A stretch of 64,000 nucleotides of DNA from Dipteris shenzhenensis (taxonomy: Eukaryota > Polypodiophyta > Polypodiopsida > Gleicheniales). Shown one piece after another: positions 33,796 through 45,199 of this stretch. Below the pieces are notes generated by a model. That model saw only the letters and a list, made by a program, of their open reading frames with translations, had not been told where the DNA came from and did no database searches. The position numbers and the translations under genes were made by a program. The stretch lies in the NCBI GenBank assembly GCA_047967505.1, contig CM106538.1; one strand, given 5' to 3'. How positions within the stretch are numbered: the first letter of the stretch is position 1; every line of letters starts with the position of its first letter.

Positions 33796-34265
33796 TGAGC
33801 AATGGAGTTAGTTCCTAAAATTTCCCTTGGGGATAAGAATTAATTAAAGGTAAAAAGAGTGGTACGTGGACCTTCGGTCCTAGAATAAGACAGAGAGTTT
33901 TAGGGACCACATGATGCGGAAAGCCCCTACATACATCCATCATAGATGAAGGGTATGGCTGCCATATGGCACCAATCCGCTGGCCTATATCATGTGGCCT
34001 TGCCATGTGTCACAGGCATGGATTCACCATGTCACCCACCACTCTAGGGCAGCCCGATCAAGATGCAAATATTGTAGCTATGGATGTGTTTGATGCATTT
34101 CGATTGGGCACACTGTGTTTGTATGCCACATAGGATGGGGCTGAAGCCTTGGCTCTTGTGAGAAGCCACTAGCAAGATTCTCCCTCTCACCTCCTTAGCT
34201 ATGGTTTGTTATATGCAAGGTTCATTGTGTGTTTGGCATAAGTTGCTGCATTTTTAGTTTGGTGC

Positions 34266-35188
34266 TGTCACAAGTCGTAAACAGAGTTTCCATTGACCAT
34301 TTATTTGACCATATTTAAAGAGTCTTATTTATGTAATTATGTTCAAAAAGTTATATTTAATTGCTCAAAGTATTGACTTCAGTAAAAGATAGTTAATCTC
34401 GGTCACATAATCCTAACCCTGGTTAGGAAGACTTGGCGTAAGCCAAGAGAGTTAACTGCAGTGAGCCAAAGAACCTCTACTGACTCCGGTCATAAACAGT
34501 TAACTTCGGTCAACACGACTTAGCTTCGGCCAAAGCAGGCTGACTTTGGTCGAAGAATTCTAGCATTAATTAAGGCACCTTGACCCTTGGTCAAAGCTTA
34601 ATTATGGCTAGAAAGGTTTGGCTTCGGTCAACCATAGAGTTAGTTATTTTATGTGCACATGTTTGCTTGGTGGGGATGCCCACACAGAGTAGGATTAGTC
34701 TAGAATTTATTTGCATGCAAAAGCGCTAACAATTAATGGGTGCCATGGCTATGTGCGCTTTATTTCATGTTGCAGATTCTAAGAGGGGTTGATTGGCCAA
34801 GCGCTATGGAGCCCAGTGGGTAGCCAGGAGATGTCCATGTGACCGAGGGCTACGAGAACCTAGAGTTTTGCCCTTTGTGGCATGTAACTAAATCTTAGTT
34901 AGTTATTTTGACACTTGGCATGTTGCCAAAAGAAATGAGCTCATAGATCTTTTGGAAGGATGATTTCTTCTATGTTTTTCAACTAAGCAGCCCGTGAGCT
35001 GAATTGTAAGCTGTACTCAGAATTTTTCTGCATGAATAAAAGCCTTCGGCTGTGTATGAGAGAGAGGGAGAGAGAGAGAGAGAGTGATTTTCTCAGCAAG
35101 GGTTCCATCAGCCAGCAAGTAAAAAGATTTTCGGTGATGCTGAAAGTGACGCTGTCTTTACAAAGGTCTAGTTGGTTCGTGGTTTACA
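34266..35188 (+). mobile_element. LTR of nested Ty3/gypsy element
   Basis: It begins TGTCACAAG, directly after the copia LTR phrase gtttggtgc, and ends tttaca just before the primer site. It contains diverged copies of cttcggtcaa at about 34430-34640 and a GA run at 35057-35085 near the likely transcription start. Confidence 0.6.
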
Positions 35189-35189
35189 T

Positions 35190-35201
35190 TGGTATCAGAG
35201 C
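35190..35201 (+). promoter_or_regulatory. tRNA-Met primer binding site
   Basis: tggtatcagagc, the classic plant LTR-element PBS complementary to initiator tRNA-Met, lies one base after the LTR end. Confidence 0.85.
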
Positions 35202-36286
35202 ATAGGTTCATAATCTTTCCAGGCTATGACGATCCAGTAAGAAAGAAGGAACGGGCGTTGATTCACGAAGGGATAATTTTGATGGCGGCCTGGCTCATCT
35301 TCTTTCTGAAGAAGTGACAATTAAGGAGTCTACACAGATATGCAGCCTAGGGATATTGTTCGACGTGTTCACGTCATGTGCAGAGAATTCACGCAGAGAA
35401 GGCCTAAACCTGCTGATAGATTCGTCGCTAACGCGTGAACGTTTGACAAAAGGTTATCGTGCGAGAATCAAGGCGGAGCTCACCCCGAACCAGTGACGAA
35501 ATTCCCTAGTTTTTTCAAGTGCTCATAAAAGGGACTAGGGTTCCGAGAGTCAATAGTGGTGATTCTTGTGCGTAAACCAAATTCCCGTGGGCACAGGTCT
35601 GATATGGGCACAAGCTCTTGCAGATGCTATGCAAAAAATTAGGATGCCAAGGCTTGGGCATCTCCACGACTGACGATCAGCGACGCCTCCATGCGCAGCA
35701 ACATTTGCCCCAAGTGCTGATGTGGCGCACACGTGCGGTTTGACATGGCAGTACAATGTACAATGCTGATGTGGCAAACACATGTGCTGATGTGACCTGA
35801 CAATGACACGTGGCAATTTTGCAAGCTGACATGGCAGTCACTTAAGCTGCTGAGGTGGTAAACCTCTGGTTACCCTGGTTGGTTAAGCCTGGTTATAGCT
35901 TGTGAGTATTACAGCTGACCAGACCAGATTCATCGAGTTAACCAAACTGTACTTTGATTTAGTTACTCCAGTTAGCCAGCCAGTTACGAGAAAAAAAATG
36001 GCTTTTACCTGTCAATTTTTCACCTGTCATAGTACAGTTTAATTGTCAGTATCTGTCAGAAAATAGCAGAAAAACAGAGATTTGCAAAAATAAAGAGAAT
36101 TCAGATGCATACTCAATGCTTTTTGCAGTAATCTGAAAAAGGGCACACAGCTTTGAGGTTATTCTTTGACCCTGACAGCCAGTCTTTGGCATGAATTTGG
36201 GCTAAGTTGTGAGTGCATTACACCTCTTGCTCATGTATTTTATATTCTAAAAAAGATAGACTGAGTGCATCAGTTGCATATACTCT

Positions 36287-38368
36287 GTGAGAGAGTTTGC
36301 AGAACTCAAGGAAAGTTGCAGAGAATGGCTACAGCAGAATGCTATACCGTCTCATGAGGAGAGTGCCAAGAATGATCAAGCTATGCAAGAGCAGAGTGTG
36401 CAGTCCAAGACTGAGGCAACTTACAGACATTCACTGGCACAGCACATGGAAGCCAGAAGGGATCCATTGTTTCGCAGACTCGTAAATCCTCATGCAGAGG
36501 AAGAGCAGCAGAGAGTTTCTTTTGGGGCAACGCAGAAGGTGACAGCCAAAAAGAGATCCCTGGACACAATCCATGTTCTTCATGTCGATGATGTTTCCAG
36601 GAAGAGCAAGAAACCTCTAAAAGAGGAGAGAAAAAAGAGGAAAGCAGGTAGTCAGGAAGGGAGTACGCCTTCCAAGAAGAAAAAGGCTAAGCATCATCAT
36701 AGTTCTTCAAGTTCCTCTTCCTACCTCTTCATCCTCATCATTGTCGTCTTCTTTTGGATCATCGAAGCCAAAGCATAAGAAGAAGAAGAAGTCGGGTAAG
36801 AAGGCAAAGACCAAGGAGTTTAAAGAGGGTGGGAAGTCTGTCAGGTTTGGTACATTCAATGGCCAGTATGGCCAAACAGAAAAAGCCATGCAATTCATTA
36901 GACAGTTTGATGCAGCTTTTGACACGGAGAAATTTTCTGAGTCCTCCAAGCTGCAAATGGTTAGTTTGCACCTGACAGCAACGGCTAGTGCATGGTGGAG
37001 CCCACAGACTACAGCTAGCACTACTCCAAGGAAGTGGAAGGGCTTCAAGAAAGCTTTCTACAAACAGTTTATGCCCAAGCAGTTCAGGGACCATGTCCTT
37101 GTTGCCTGGGACAGTTTGCTTATGGATGTAGGAGATAAGTAGAGGCCTACAACCAGAAATTTTGGGATGCATACTTGCATATTACTCCCTTCAAGAAGGT
37201 CTCAAAGAAGACCCAGGTAAGACAGTACAGGTCTGGTCTCACTCCAAAGATACAGGGTATGGTTAATACCCAACAACATAAGGGCATACAAGATATCATG
37301 CACGCAGCCATTGTGGCGAGCTTAATGTATATGCAGGATCCCACCACAGTGCCTTCTATTTTTGTTGGGCCAACAGCTAAGAAAAAGCCAGCCACACCTC
37401 AGCTAAAGAAAAGGAGTTTCTGAAGGCTTAAAAGAGGGAATTTCAGCCTCAAAACCCGAGGGGAAGCCAAGCACCAAAAGCCTTTAAGGGTAAATCACAG
37501 TTTTCCCCTGAGCAAATAGCCTGGGACAGTTTGCTTATGGATGTAGGAGATAAGTAGAGGCCTACAACCAGAAATTTTGGGATGCATACTTGCATATTAC
37601 TCCCTTCAAGAAGGTCTCAAAGAAGACCCAGGTAAGAAAGTACAGGTCTGGTCTCACTCCAAAGATACAGGGTATGGTTAATACCCAACAACAAAAGGGC
37701 ATACAAGATATCATGCACGCAGCCACTGTGGCGAGCTTAATGTATATGCAAGATCCCACCACAGTGCCTTCTATTTTTGTTGGGCCAACAGCTAAGAAAA
37801 AGCCAGCCACACCTCAGCTGAAGAAAAGGAGTTTCTGAAGGCTTAAAAGAGGGAATTTCGGCCTCAAAACCCGAGGGGAAGCCAAGCACCAAAAGCCTTT
37901 AAGGGTAAATCACAGTTTTCCCCTGAGCAAATAGCCATTTTTTGCAAAGAGGAGAAATGTTTCAGGTGTGGGAAAGAAGGGCATGTGGCTGCCCAGTGCC
38001 CTGAGAAACCTTTGGGTTCTAGGGAGCAGAGAAAGCCACCAAGATAGCAAAGACCAATGGCAAGAGGAATTCCGAACATTTTGGGCAGAGTGACAAATCC
38101 ATAGGAAAGAGAGTTACTGCTTTCTTGGGGCAAGATAAGAGACTAGCAGGCGCTAATATTGTTTGATCCTGGGGCTACATATAACTTCATCATAGAGGAT
38201 TTAGCCCTGAGGCTGGGGATAAAGACGAAGGAGTTGGACAGGGCTCTAGATGCTAACGAGATGTTTTGTAGGAACTCTGTGCCTGTTACTCCCCTGATAG
38301 GGAAACTCCGTATCCATCTGTTGAAAGTAGCCGAGGCATTTGTCAACCCAAAAGGCATCACCAGATAA
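36287..38368 (+). mobile_element. Ty3/gypsy gag-protease remnant
   Basis: A first frame (36287-36778) is basic and Ser/Lys-rich. After a frame change, 36741-37142 holds a retrotransposon gag core (FGTFNGQYGQTEKAMQFI, HLTATASAWW, WKGFKKAFYKQFMPKQF). A CCHC knuckle (CFRCGKEGHVAAQCPEK) lies at about 37958-38010, and a protease [11 protein letters not shown] with D.G near 38156. Stops and a large duplication break it. Confidence 0.8.
37104..37936 (+). repeat. 415-bp tandem duplication inside gag
   Basis: 37104-37518 and 37519-37936 are nearly identical (gcctgggacagtttgcttat ... gagcaaatag). Only a handful of substitutions are seen, for example gacagtacagg/gaaagtacagg. Confidence 0.9.
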
Positions 38369-38640
38369 TCATACAACCCAAAAGTAGTGTGAAACGTTGT
38401 CTTGTGCACATCCTGTGGCTGTATCCTCACTTGGTGATAACTGAGCAAAAGACAACAAAGAATGCAAGCAAGCATCAATAGCAAACTTGTAGTGCCACTG
38501 GTCGTCAATGATCCAGAGCAGATACAATTGGCGACAACCTACACAATACAAACAAATAAAAGGGGCAAACGATAAGCGGCATTTCACAAGTGGGGTAGCA
38601 CTAAAACTACTGCAAGCCAGGATGACATAACCTAGAAACA
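38318..38640 (-). mobile_element. Inverted gypsy RT fragment
   Basis: On the minus strand [18 protein letters not shown], then [17 protein letters not shown], which is the gypsy RT palm start. It is opposite to the gag-protease next to it, so a separate fragment or a rearrangement. It abuts the protease frame near 38317. Confidence 0.8.
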
Positions 38641-41511
38641 ATCCACTAACAAATGATGAATGAAAAGAACAATGACAAGCCCATGTTGTGTTGCAGCCCG
38701 CAGATCTTATCCGAAGCAGTTGACGTGATTAAGGTAAGAGACATTAACGGCACCTACAAAATTATAGAAAGACACCTACAACCATAATAGCGCCAGAAGC
38801 AAGGTTGACAACCTGCACAAACAAGACCAACGAGACTGAAGGCTACGCAAAGCACAAGAGAAACATATTAGCACAGGCGAAATCAAAGATCGCCATAAGG
38901 AAGAGGAAACCAATGGAAAGAAGTGTTCTATCCTATCACTAAGCAAGTAGTACAAAGAGAAAGAAAGAAAGAAAGGTTATAATAGAGAGACAGAGAGAGG
39001 GAGAGAACCACCATTTTTGAAGAACCTTCATCAGATACTATTGAGGTTAAACCAAGGACCATACCTAGATGATTCCATAGAAGAAGGTCAAGTTATTGAT
39101 GAACCCTCAACTAGTCAAGAAGGACTCAAAAGATATACAAGGGTCCGAAGGGCACCTAATAGGTTCATTATGAGTCATGCATTAATGACCGCCATGAAAG
39201 ACGTAGTCGAGCTTGAAAGATATGAGGATACCGAGGACAATCCCAAGAGGTATAAAGCCATGAAAGAGGAGTATGAAAAGATTCATACAAAATATAACTT
39301 TGGGGTTAAACGATTTACTACCAAGAAAGACTTCCATCATTAACAAATGGGTCAACCTAATTAAGATGAAGAGTGATTACAGTCTCGAAAAGTATAAAGC
39401 CAGGCTGGTTGCAAGGGATAACGCCAAAGACATGCCAAAGACGAAGGCATTGGCTATCATGAGACCTTTGTGCCGGTAGCCAAACATAACACTATCAAAT
39501 TGACAGTAGCCATTACCACTCATTTAGACTGACCTCTTTATCAAATGGACTGATCTAAAAGAGGAGGTCTATAGCCACATGGGTTTTGAGGTTAAAGGGA
39601 AGGAGAAAAAGGTATGAAAACTATGAAAAGATTTTTATGGTTAGAAACAAGCACTTGTGCTCAAAATTTGATGAACATTTTCATGAAAAGGGTTTCAATA
39701 AAAGTTCATCATATTATAATCTATATACAAAGCATGATGACAAAGGCAATATAGTTCTCACTATCTTATATATTGACAGCATTGTCATCACTAATAATAA
39801 TGAGGAACTAATGAAACAGGCCAAATAGGACCTGAACAAAGCCTTTGACATGAAAGACCTTGACTTTATGCATTACTATTTGGGAATTGAGGTCTAGAGA
39901 GACCAAGATGAAACGTTCATATCCCAAACCAAGTATGCAAATGACAACCTAAAATAATTCACAATGGAGGATTACAAGCTGATTAAAACACCAATGAATC
40001 CAAGTGAGAAATTTGTCGGGAGATCAACATAGTCCTAGAGTAGATGGCACCTTTTACAAGTAACTTGTAGGTAGCTTGATATATTTGACTACCACTAGAC
40101 TGGACATAGCTTATCCAATCAGTATCCCAATACATGGTTGATCCGAAAGAAAGCCGTTGGAAGACAACCAAGAGAATTCTTAGATATGGCAACGGAACCC
40201 TGACTATGGGATTAATGATTATCTATAACTGTCACAATTTATTGATAGTGATTGTGCATGGTGCTCAGATGAAAAAAGGGATATTGCTTCAACATGGAAT
40301 TGGGCCTTGTATTGTGGAGCAGTAAGAAGCAAAATAGTATTTTTTAAACCTCCATGGAAGCCGAATATAGAGTATCCACTAACACAAGCCTGTGAGCTAT
40401 TCGGTTGAACAAGATATTGAATATTAGACTTGTTTAAAAGGATCGAAGTCCATTATTGACCAATAATCAATGCTCTATTAAATTGGCCTAAGATCCTATA
40501 TTTCATGCTCGGACAAAGCACATTGAGGTGCAATCACTTTATATATGAAAAGGTACTGAGCAATGAAATTGAGCTAATCTATTGTCTAACAAAGGATCAA
40601 GTGGCTGAGATTCTAACCAAACCTCTTGCCAAGGCTAAACAAGAAAAGTGTCTCAACCTAATTCATCAAGGGGAAGTGTTTAAAAAAGTGATGAACTAGT
40701 GGAGTTAGCTCCTAAATTTTCCTTGGAATAATTTTGGTTAGGATTAATTACACGTCAAAAAGAGTGCTAGATAGACCTTAGATGAGTTAGAGACTATTAA
40801 GGAGCCACATGGTGTGACCCCCCACATAGATACATCATGGATGAAGAGAATAGTTGCCACATGGAACCGATCCACTAGTCTATCTCACCAATCCACTAGT
40901 CTATCTCAAGTATTGCATATATGGCATGTGTTTGGTGCATTTTGATTGGGCACACTAGTCCATGTGGCTCATTGGATGGAGTTGAAGCCTTGGTTTCTGT
41001 GGAAGAAGCGTCTTAGGATGCTTCTCCCTCTCAACTCCTCAGCTAGGGTTTGCTATATCGAGGTTCATTGTGTGTTTACTACCGCATTTCCAGTTTGGTG
41101 CATCCATTGTAGCCAATGATTAGTATTCCATTTGCAGCACTACATTGCATATGCATTCTGCCTATGTGTTTGTGGAAGGGCATCCTGGTCTAGTGAGCCT
41201 CCCTTGTTTTCTTTCAGAAACGTCTGCACACAAAAGGAGGTGAATACAAAATGGACTTAACTATACTCTTGTTGAACATGCTCCCGCGAAATTACTTTGG
41301 GTACTCCACATAAATCTTCTCTAATACCCATCGAGCTTGTGCCAAGTTGTCTTTCATTTCTTGTCTGAAGACTTGACTTTACCCTTAATGTCGTTGCTCC
41401 ACCCTTTTTCCTGTGGGGCAGTGAAGGCTTCTCCTCCTCATCCTTGTAGGGGATTGTCAAACTGAGGAATATGAAGGATTGAACTCCGGCATTGACACGA
41501 TCTCACACTTG

Positions 41512-42410
41512 TGCCAAGATTTCCTTTTCCTCTCGCTGAAGGATTCCAAGGTTCTCCCCACTCAGATCTGGCCTAATAACTCCAACAAGAACGAAATCAG
41601 CCAAGTCATATGGCTGCAACACTAAAGTTGTTTCCGTCCAACAGAACGGGGATCTTCACTGGCTTCTCAGCCATCTCAAGTAGACTTTCCCTTGCTTAGG
41701 AAAAGCTTGCTCTTGTGATCGAGAGGGGTGGGTGGGAAAGAAGAGAGATAGGAGAGGTTGCTCCAGCGACGCCTCCTTCAAAAGATCTCCTTCTCCCAAG
41801 CTGTCCATGCCTGCAACATGTCTCCTTCAAAGGCTCGCCTTCTTCCCAAACATAGTTCCCAGGAGTTTCGGAAGCGGGGAACGGAAACGGGAAGAAACAG
41901 TGGAAACAGAGTTTCGGTTTTAAGGTTAATTATATTTATATATATATATATATTTATTTATATAGTTATACTTATACTTGTGCCAAGATTTCCTTTTCCT
42001 CTCGCTGAAGGATTCCAAGGTTCTCCCCACTCAGATCTGACCTAATAACTCCAACAAGAACGAAATCAGCCAAGTCATATGGCTACAACACTAATTCCAT
42101 CACACACCAAAGTTGTTTCCGTCCAATAGAACGAGGATCTTCACTGGCTTCTCAGCCATCTCAAGTAGACTTTCCCTTGCTTAGGAAAAGCTTGCTCTTG
42201 TGATCGAGAGGGGTGGGTGGGAAAGAAGAGAGATAGGAGAGGCTGCTCCAGCGACGCCTCCTTCAAAAGATCTCCTTCTCCCAAGCTGTCCACGCTTGCA
42301 ACATGCCTCCTTCAAAGGCTCGCCTTCTTCCCAAACATAGTTCCCAGGAGTTTCGGAAGTGGGGAACGAAAACGGGAAGAAACAGTGGAAACAGAGTTTC
42401 GGTTTTAGGG

Positions 42411-42449
<39 letters not shown>
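41512..42449 (+). repeat. ~470-480-bp tandem duplication ending in (TA)n
   Basis: Copies start at tgccaagatttccttttcct (41512 and 41981) and end at gttaattatat before (TA)n runs at 41937-41952 and 42413-42449. The second copy has about 18 extra bases (ctaattccatcacacacc). The 63-codon frames in both copies lack domains. Confidence 0.85.
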
Positions 42450-42453
<4 letters not shown>

Positions 42454-42849
42454 TATAGTTATACTTATACTTATTATTATTACATATGTCATACATTACA
42501 AAGTTGAAAGATAGTACATACGTCTTCAAATTTCACAATAACTTATAACTTCAAAGAATTCAAAGTTCGGCAAAGCCGCACACGCTACATCAATTACCAT
42601 AGACGATAGATCATAAATGACAAGTAGTTTGGGGCCCAGGCTGAAGCCTCATAAAAGTGTGTACATGTCACATGTGACATGACAAAATCCTAAAAATAAG
42701 TACTATAGTCTATGCTGTAGCCAATACAAAACATGATCCATATGATATATCGGATCCAAAAATTTGACAAGCATCATGCATGCTCCAGCCTCCAAGAATC
42801 ACTCCTCAACATCATCAGCATTCATGCTATCATCTGTCTCCTCTGACTC

Positions 42850-45166
42850 CTAAGTGTCAAAGCCTCACATGAAGAATCACAGAGAGGATCCTGCTCCTCT
42901 GGTCCTGCTGAAGTGGAAGCGATGGATACAGCCCTCGATCTCTACCTCTGAGAGTGGGTGGAAGAGCGAGTGGTACAGGTCGATGATGTCAACTCCTCAT
43001 ATAGTAAGGAGTACTTATCGTGCTCTTCCTGTGGGATCTCTGAAATGAACTTCACCTTCTCAATGTCGATCTTGTCCACATTCACCTAAGAAGGCTCCGG
43101 ATTCTTGGCATTCCTTTCAAGGAGCTGGAGGTTGCAATGACAAAATACCAACCTCTGAAGCTGAGGGGTACTCAACCTACTTCTCTTCTTTGTATGGAAA
43201 GGTGACTAAGTGCTACAATTCCTCTCACGTGAACCGGAACTGCAATCCTGAGAGAGCACTCAAATGGCAATGCATTTCTACACACATGATTAGAATTTAG
43301 GATTTAGAAATTAGAATTAAGCAGAATGTAAGTTGTAACTCACACTTTACAACTATACTATGTTGCATGATGCATCATGCATGTAGCTGAAACTTGAGTG
43401 TATGAGTAGTTACTAGTAAATTACCACTGTGGGAGCACAATTCCCATACTTCTCCCACCATGACACAGAGTCTCTCGAAGCTTTGTCATCTCTCGACCAA
43501 AGCTCCCCCCATATGGTTGCAGAAAGCCAAGAGATCATCCTCTATACGGCCCTGCATGTATACATCACCATGGGTCACCACCCTAATGTATGTCATGAAG
43601 CCATCATTAAGCTCTGTGTTCTCATATTGCTCCTCATTTCGCCATAGAGGAAGCAATACATGTGCTGCTGCATGAATTGGTTTGTGAAACCAATCCCATC
43701 GCTTATTCCATATAGCCTTGATCTGCTCAATCCTTTAGAGAACAAACCATGGACAAAAAACAAGAGTCAAGAGTCAAGACCAATGTACAGTATGAAGACT
43801 CAAGAGTCAAGACTGCAGTGAAATAGAAATTTACATATAAGGAAAAAGTTTAAACATATGGAGACTTACTGCTCTGCTCTCAAGTATTGTTGCTTGTTGA
43901 GAGACTCTCCAATCTTGTCCATGTACTCATATAAAAGATCAAGAGTGCTCCCCTCCATGTCTGTAATGCACAAGACTGTGTAGATTGGATTGAGAGTTTT
44001 GATCAAACCCTCAACCTCTACCCACCAGTCCTCTCTCATGACAGCACGCATAAAAGCTCTTGCCTTAGGGCATCCCACTGCATCCACTGATCTGAGTACA
44101 CAGTGCATAACAACTCCCTACAAACTCTCTCAAGCACAATAGACATATAAATCTGGTGGTTGCAGGCTGCAGCAGTAGCTCAAGATTGGTATACGCCCGA
44201 AACATGCTCAAAACTTTTGGCCTCTTCTTCACAAATTTTACCATGTTTCATGCAATGCAAAAGATGGGATCAACCCATTGTATTTCACCTATGTTCTTGA
44301 TCAATACGTCCAGGCAATGTGATGCACAAGGGGTCCACACAATACCTGGAAACTCGTCCTCTAGCATAGAGCCCATAGACTTGCAAGTGCTCCCATTGTC
44401 TGCTGTCACTACCTGCACAACATTCTCAGGCCCTATTTGCATGATTGCCTCCCGTATATGACCCCAAATAAATAAACCGGTAACTGTGAGACCTAGGAGG
44501 GAGGCATCAATGGCTTTCAAAAACATAGTGCCTTTGCACCAAGACACTAAAATATTGTACACATTAAGTCTGCGTACATCTGACCATCCATCACACAATA
44601 TAGTGCAGCCATAATTCTTCCGTGTTTCCTTCCAAGGGATGTAGCTGCACTTCTATGCATGCTCTTTCTCGCTTGAGCTCACGTACTCGCAGAGCTTCAA
44701 ATGAAGGGCCTTCCCACTCGCATCAAATGCGGCTGATGGTTCTCATGGTCTTCCTCCATTGGTTCGTCTTGGCCACATGAAAGGGAATGGCACACCGTAT
44801 GAACAATCGGGTGAGCTCCCTAGTTGCCTCTGCCATTGCCTGCTTTTGAAACCCCGATTGGATGTTGGCCCTTCGTACAGAATTTCTAGGTAGTGGAGGA
44901 GTGGCTCGTGATACATCCTCTGGCAAAGGAGTCCTCTTTGCATGCATAGCCGACATAAAGGAATAGCCACTCTATGACTCAGTATCTCTGCTCCTCTTTG
45001 TTGCCTCCGGTGCTTGACTTGAACTACCTTCCTCCTCGTCAGCTGGCTCCATAGAACTTGAATCTTTGGGAACACCCAAACGCTTTCGCCTCCATTCTTC
45101 AAGGCTCTCCTTAACATTGTTACGCTCTCGTCGAGGTAACATGACCTCAGAAGGGTCAATCGACAT
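42850..45166 (-). mobile_element. hAT-family (DUF659-type) transposase remnant
   Basis: On the minus strand the parts lie in family order. 45166-44700: a hydrophilic N-terminus and LFIRCAIPFHVAKTNQWRK. 44598-44248: DGWSDVRR..VYNILVSW, IGPENVVQVVTADN, WTPCASHCLDVLIKNIGE (the DUF659 core with the CxxH). 44108-43866: the MREDWWVEVEGLIK region. About 43490-43430: VSWWEKYGNCAPT. About 43260-43090: the dimerisation end (RERNCST, PFHTKKRSRLSTPQLQRLVF, NLQLLERN). Stops, a Trp-to-Cys change and frame changes show decay. Terminal repeats and target duplication were not identified. Confidence 0.8.
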
Positions 45167-45199
45167 TTTCCTTTAAAGGATCAATATTTGTATTATATT

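Larger units (their letters stand above)
33796..41105 (+). mobile_element. Decayed Ty1/copia element with nested gypsy insertion
   Basis: Two related LTR-like ends, 33796-34265 and 40692-41105, share ggagttag.tcctaaa, gcattt.gattgggcacact, gaagccttgg and ggttcattgtgtgttt. Between them, after a gypsy insertion, 39017-40690 holds copia RT-RNase H remains: RYTRVRRAPNRF, YKAMKEEYEKIH, NKWV, YKARLVARD, LYIDSIVITNNNEEL (RT Y.DD as YIDS), HYYLGIEV, and the end phrase HIEV..LY. Many stops are present. The gag-protease-integrase part is gone or lost in the nested region. Confidence 0.75.
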
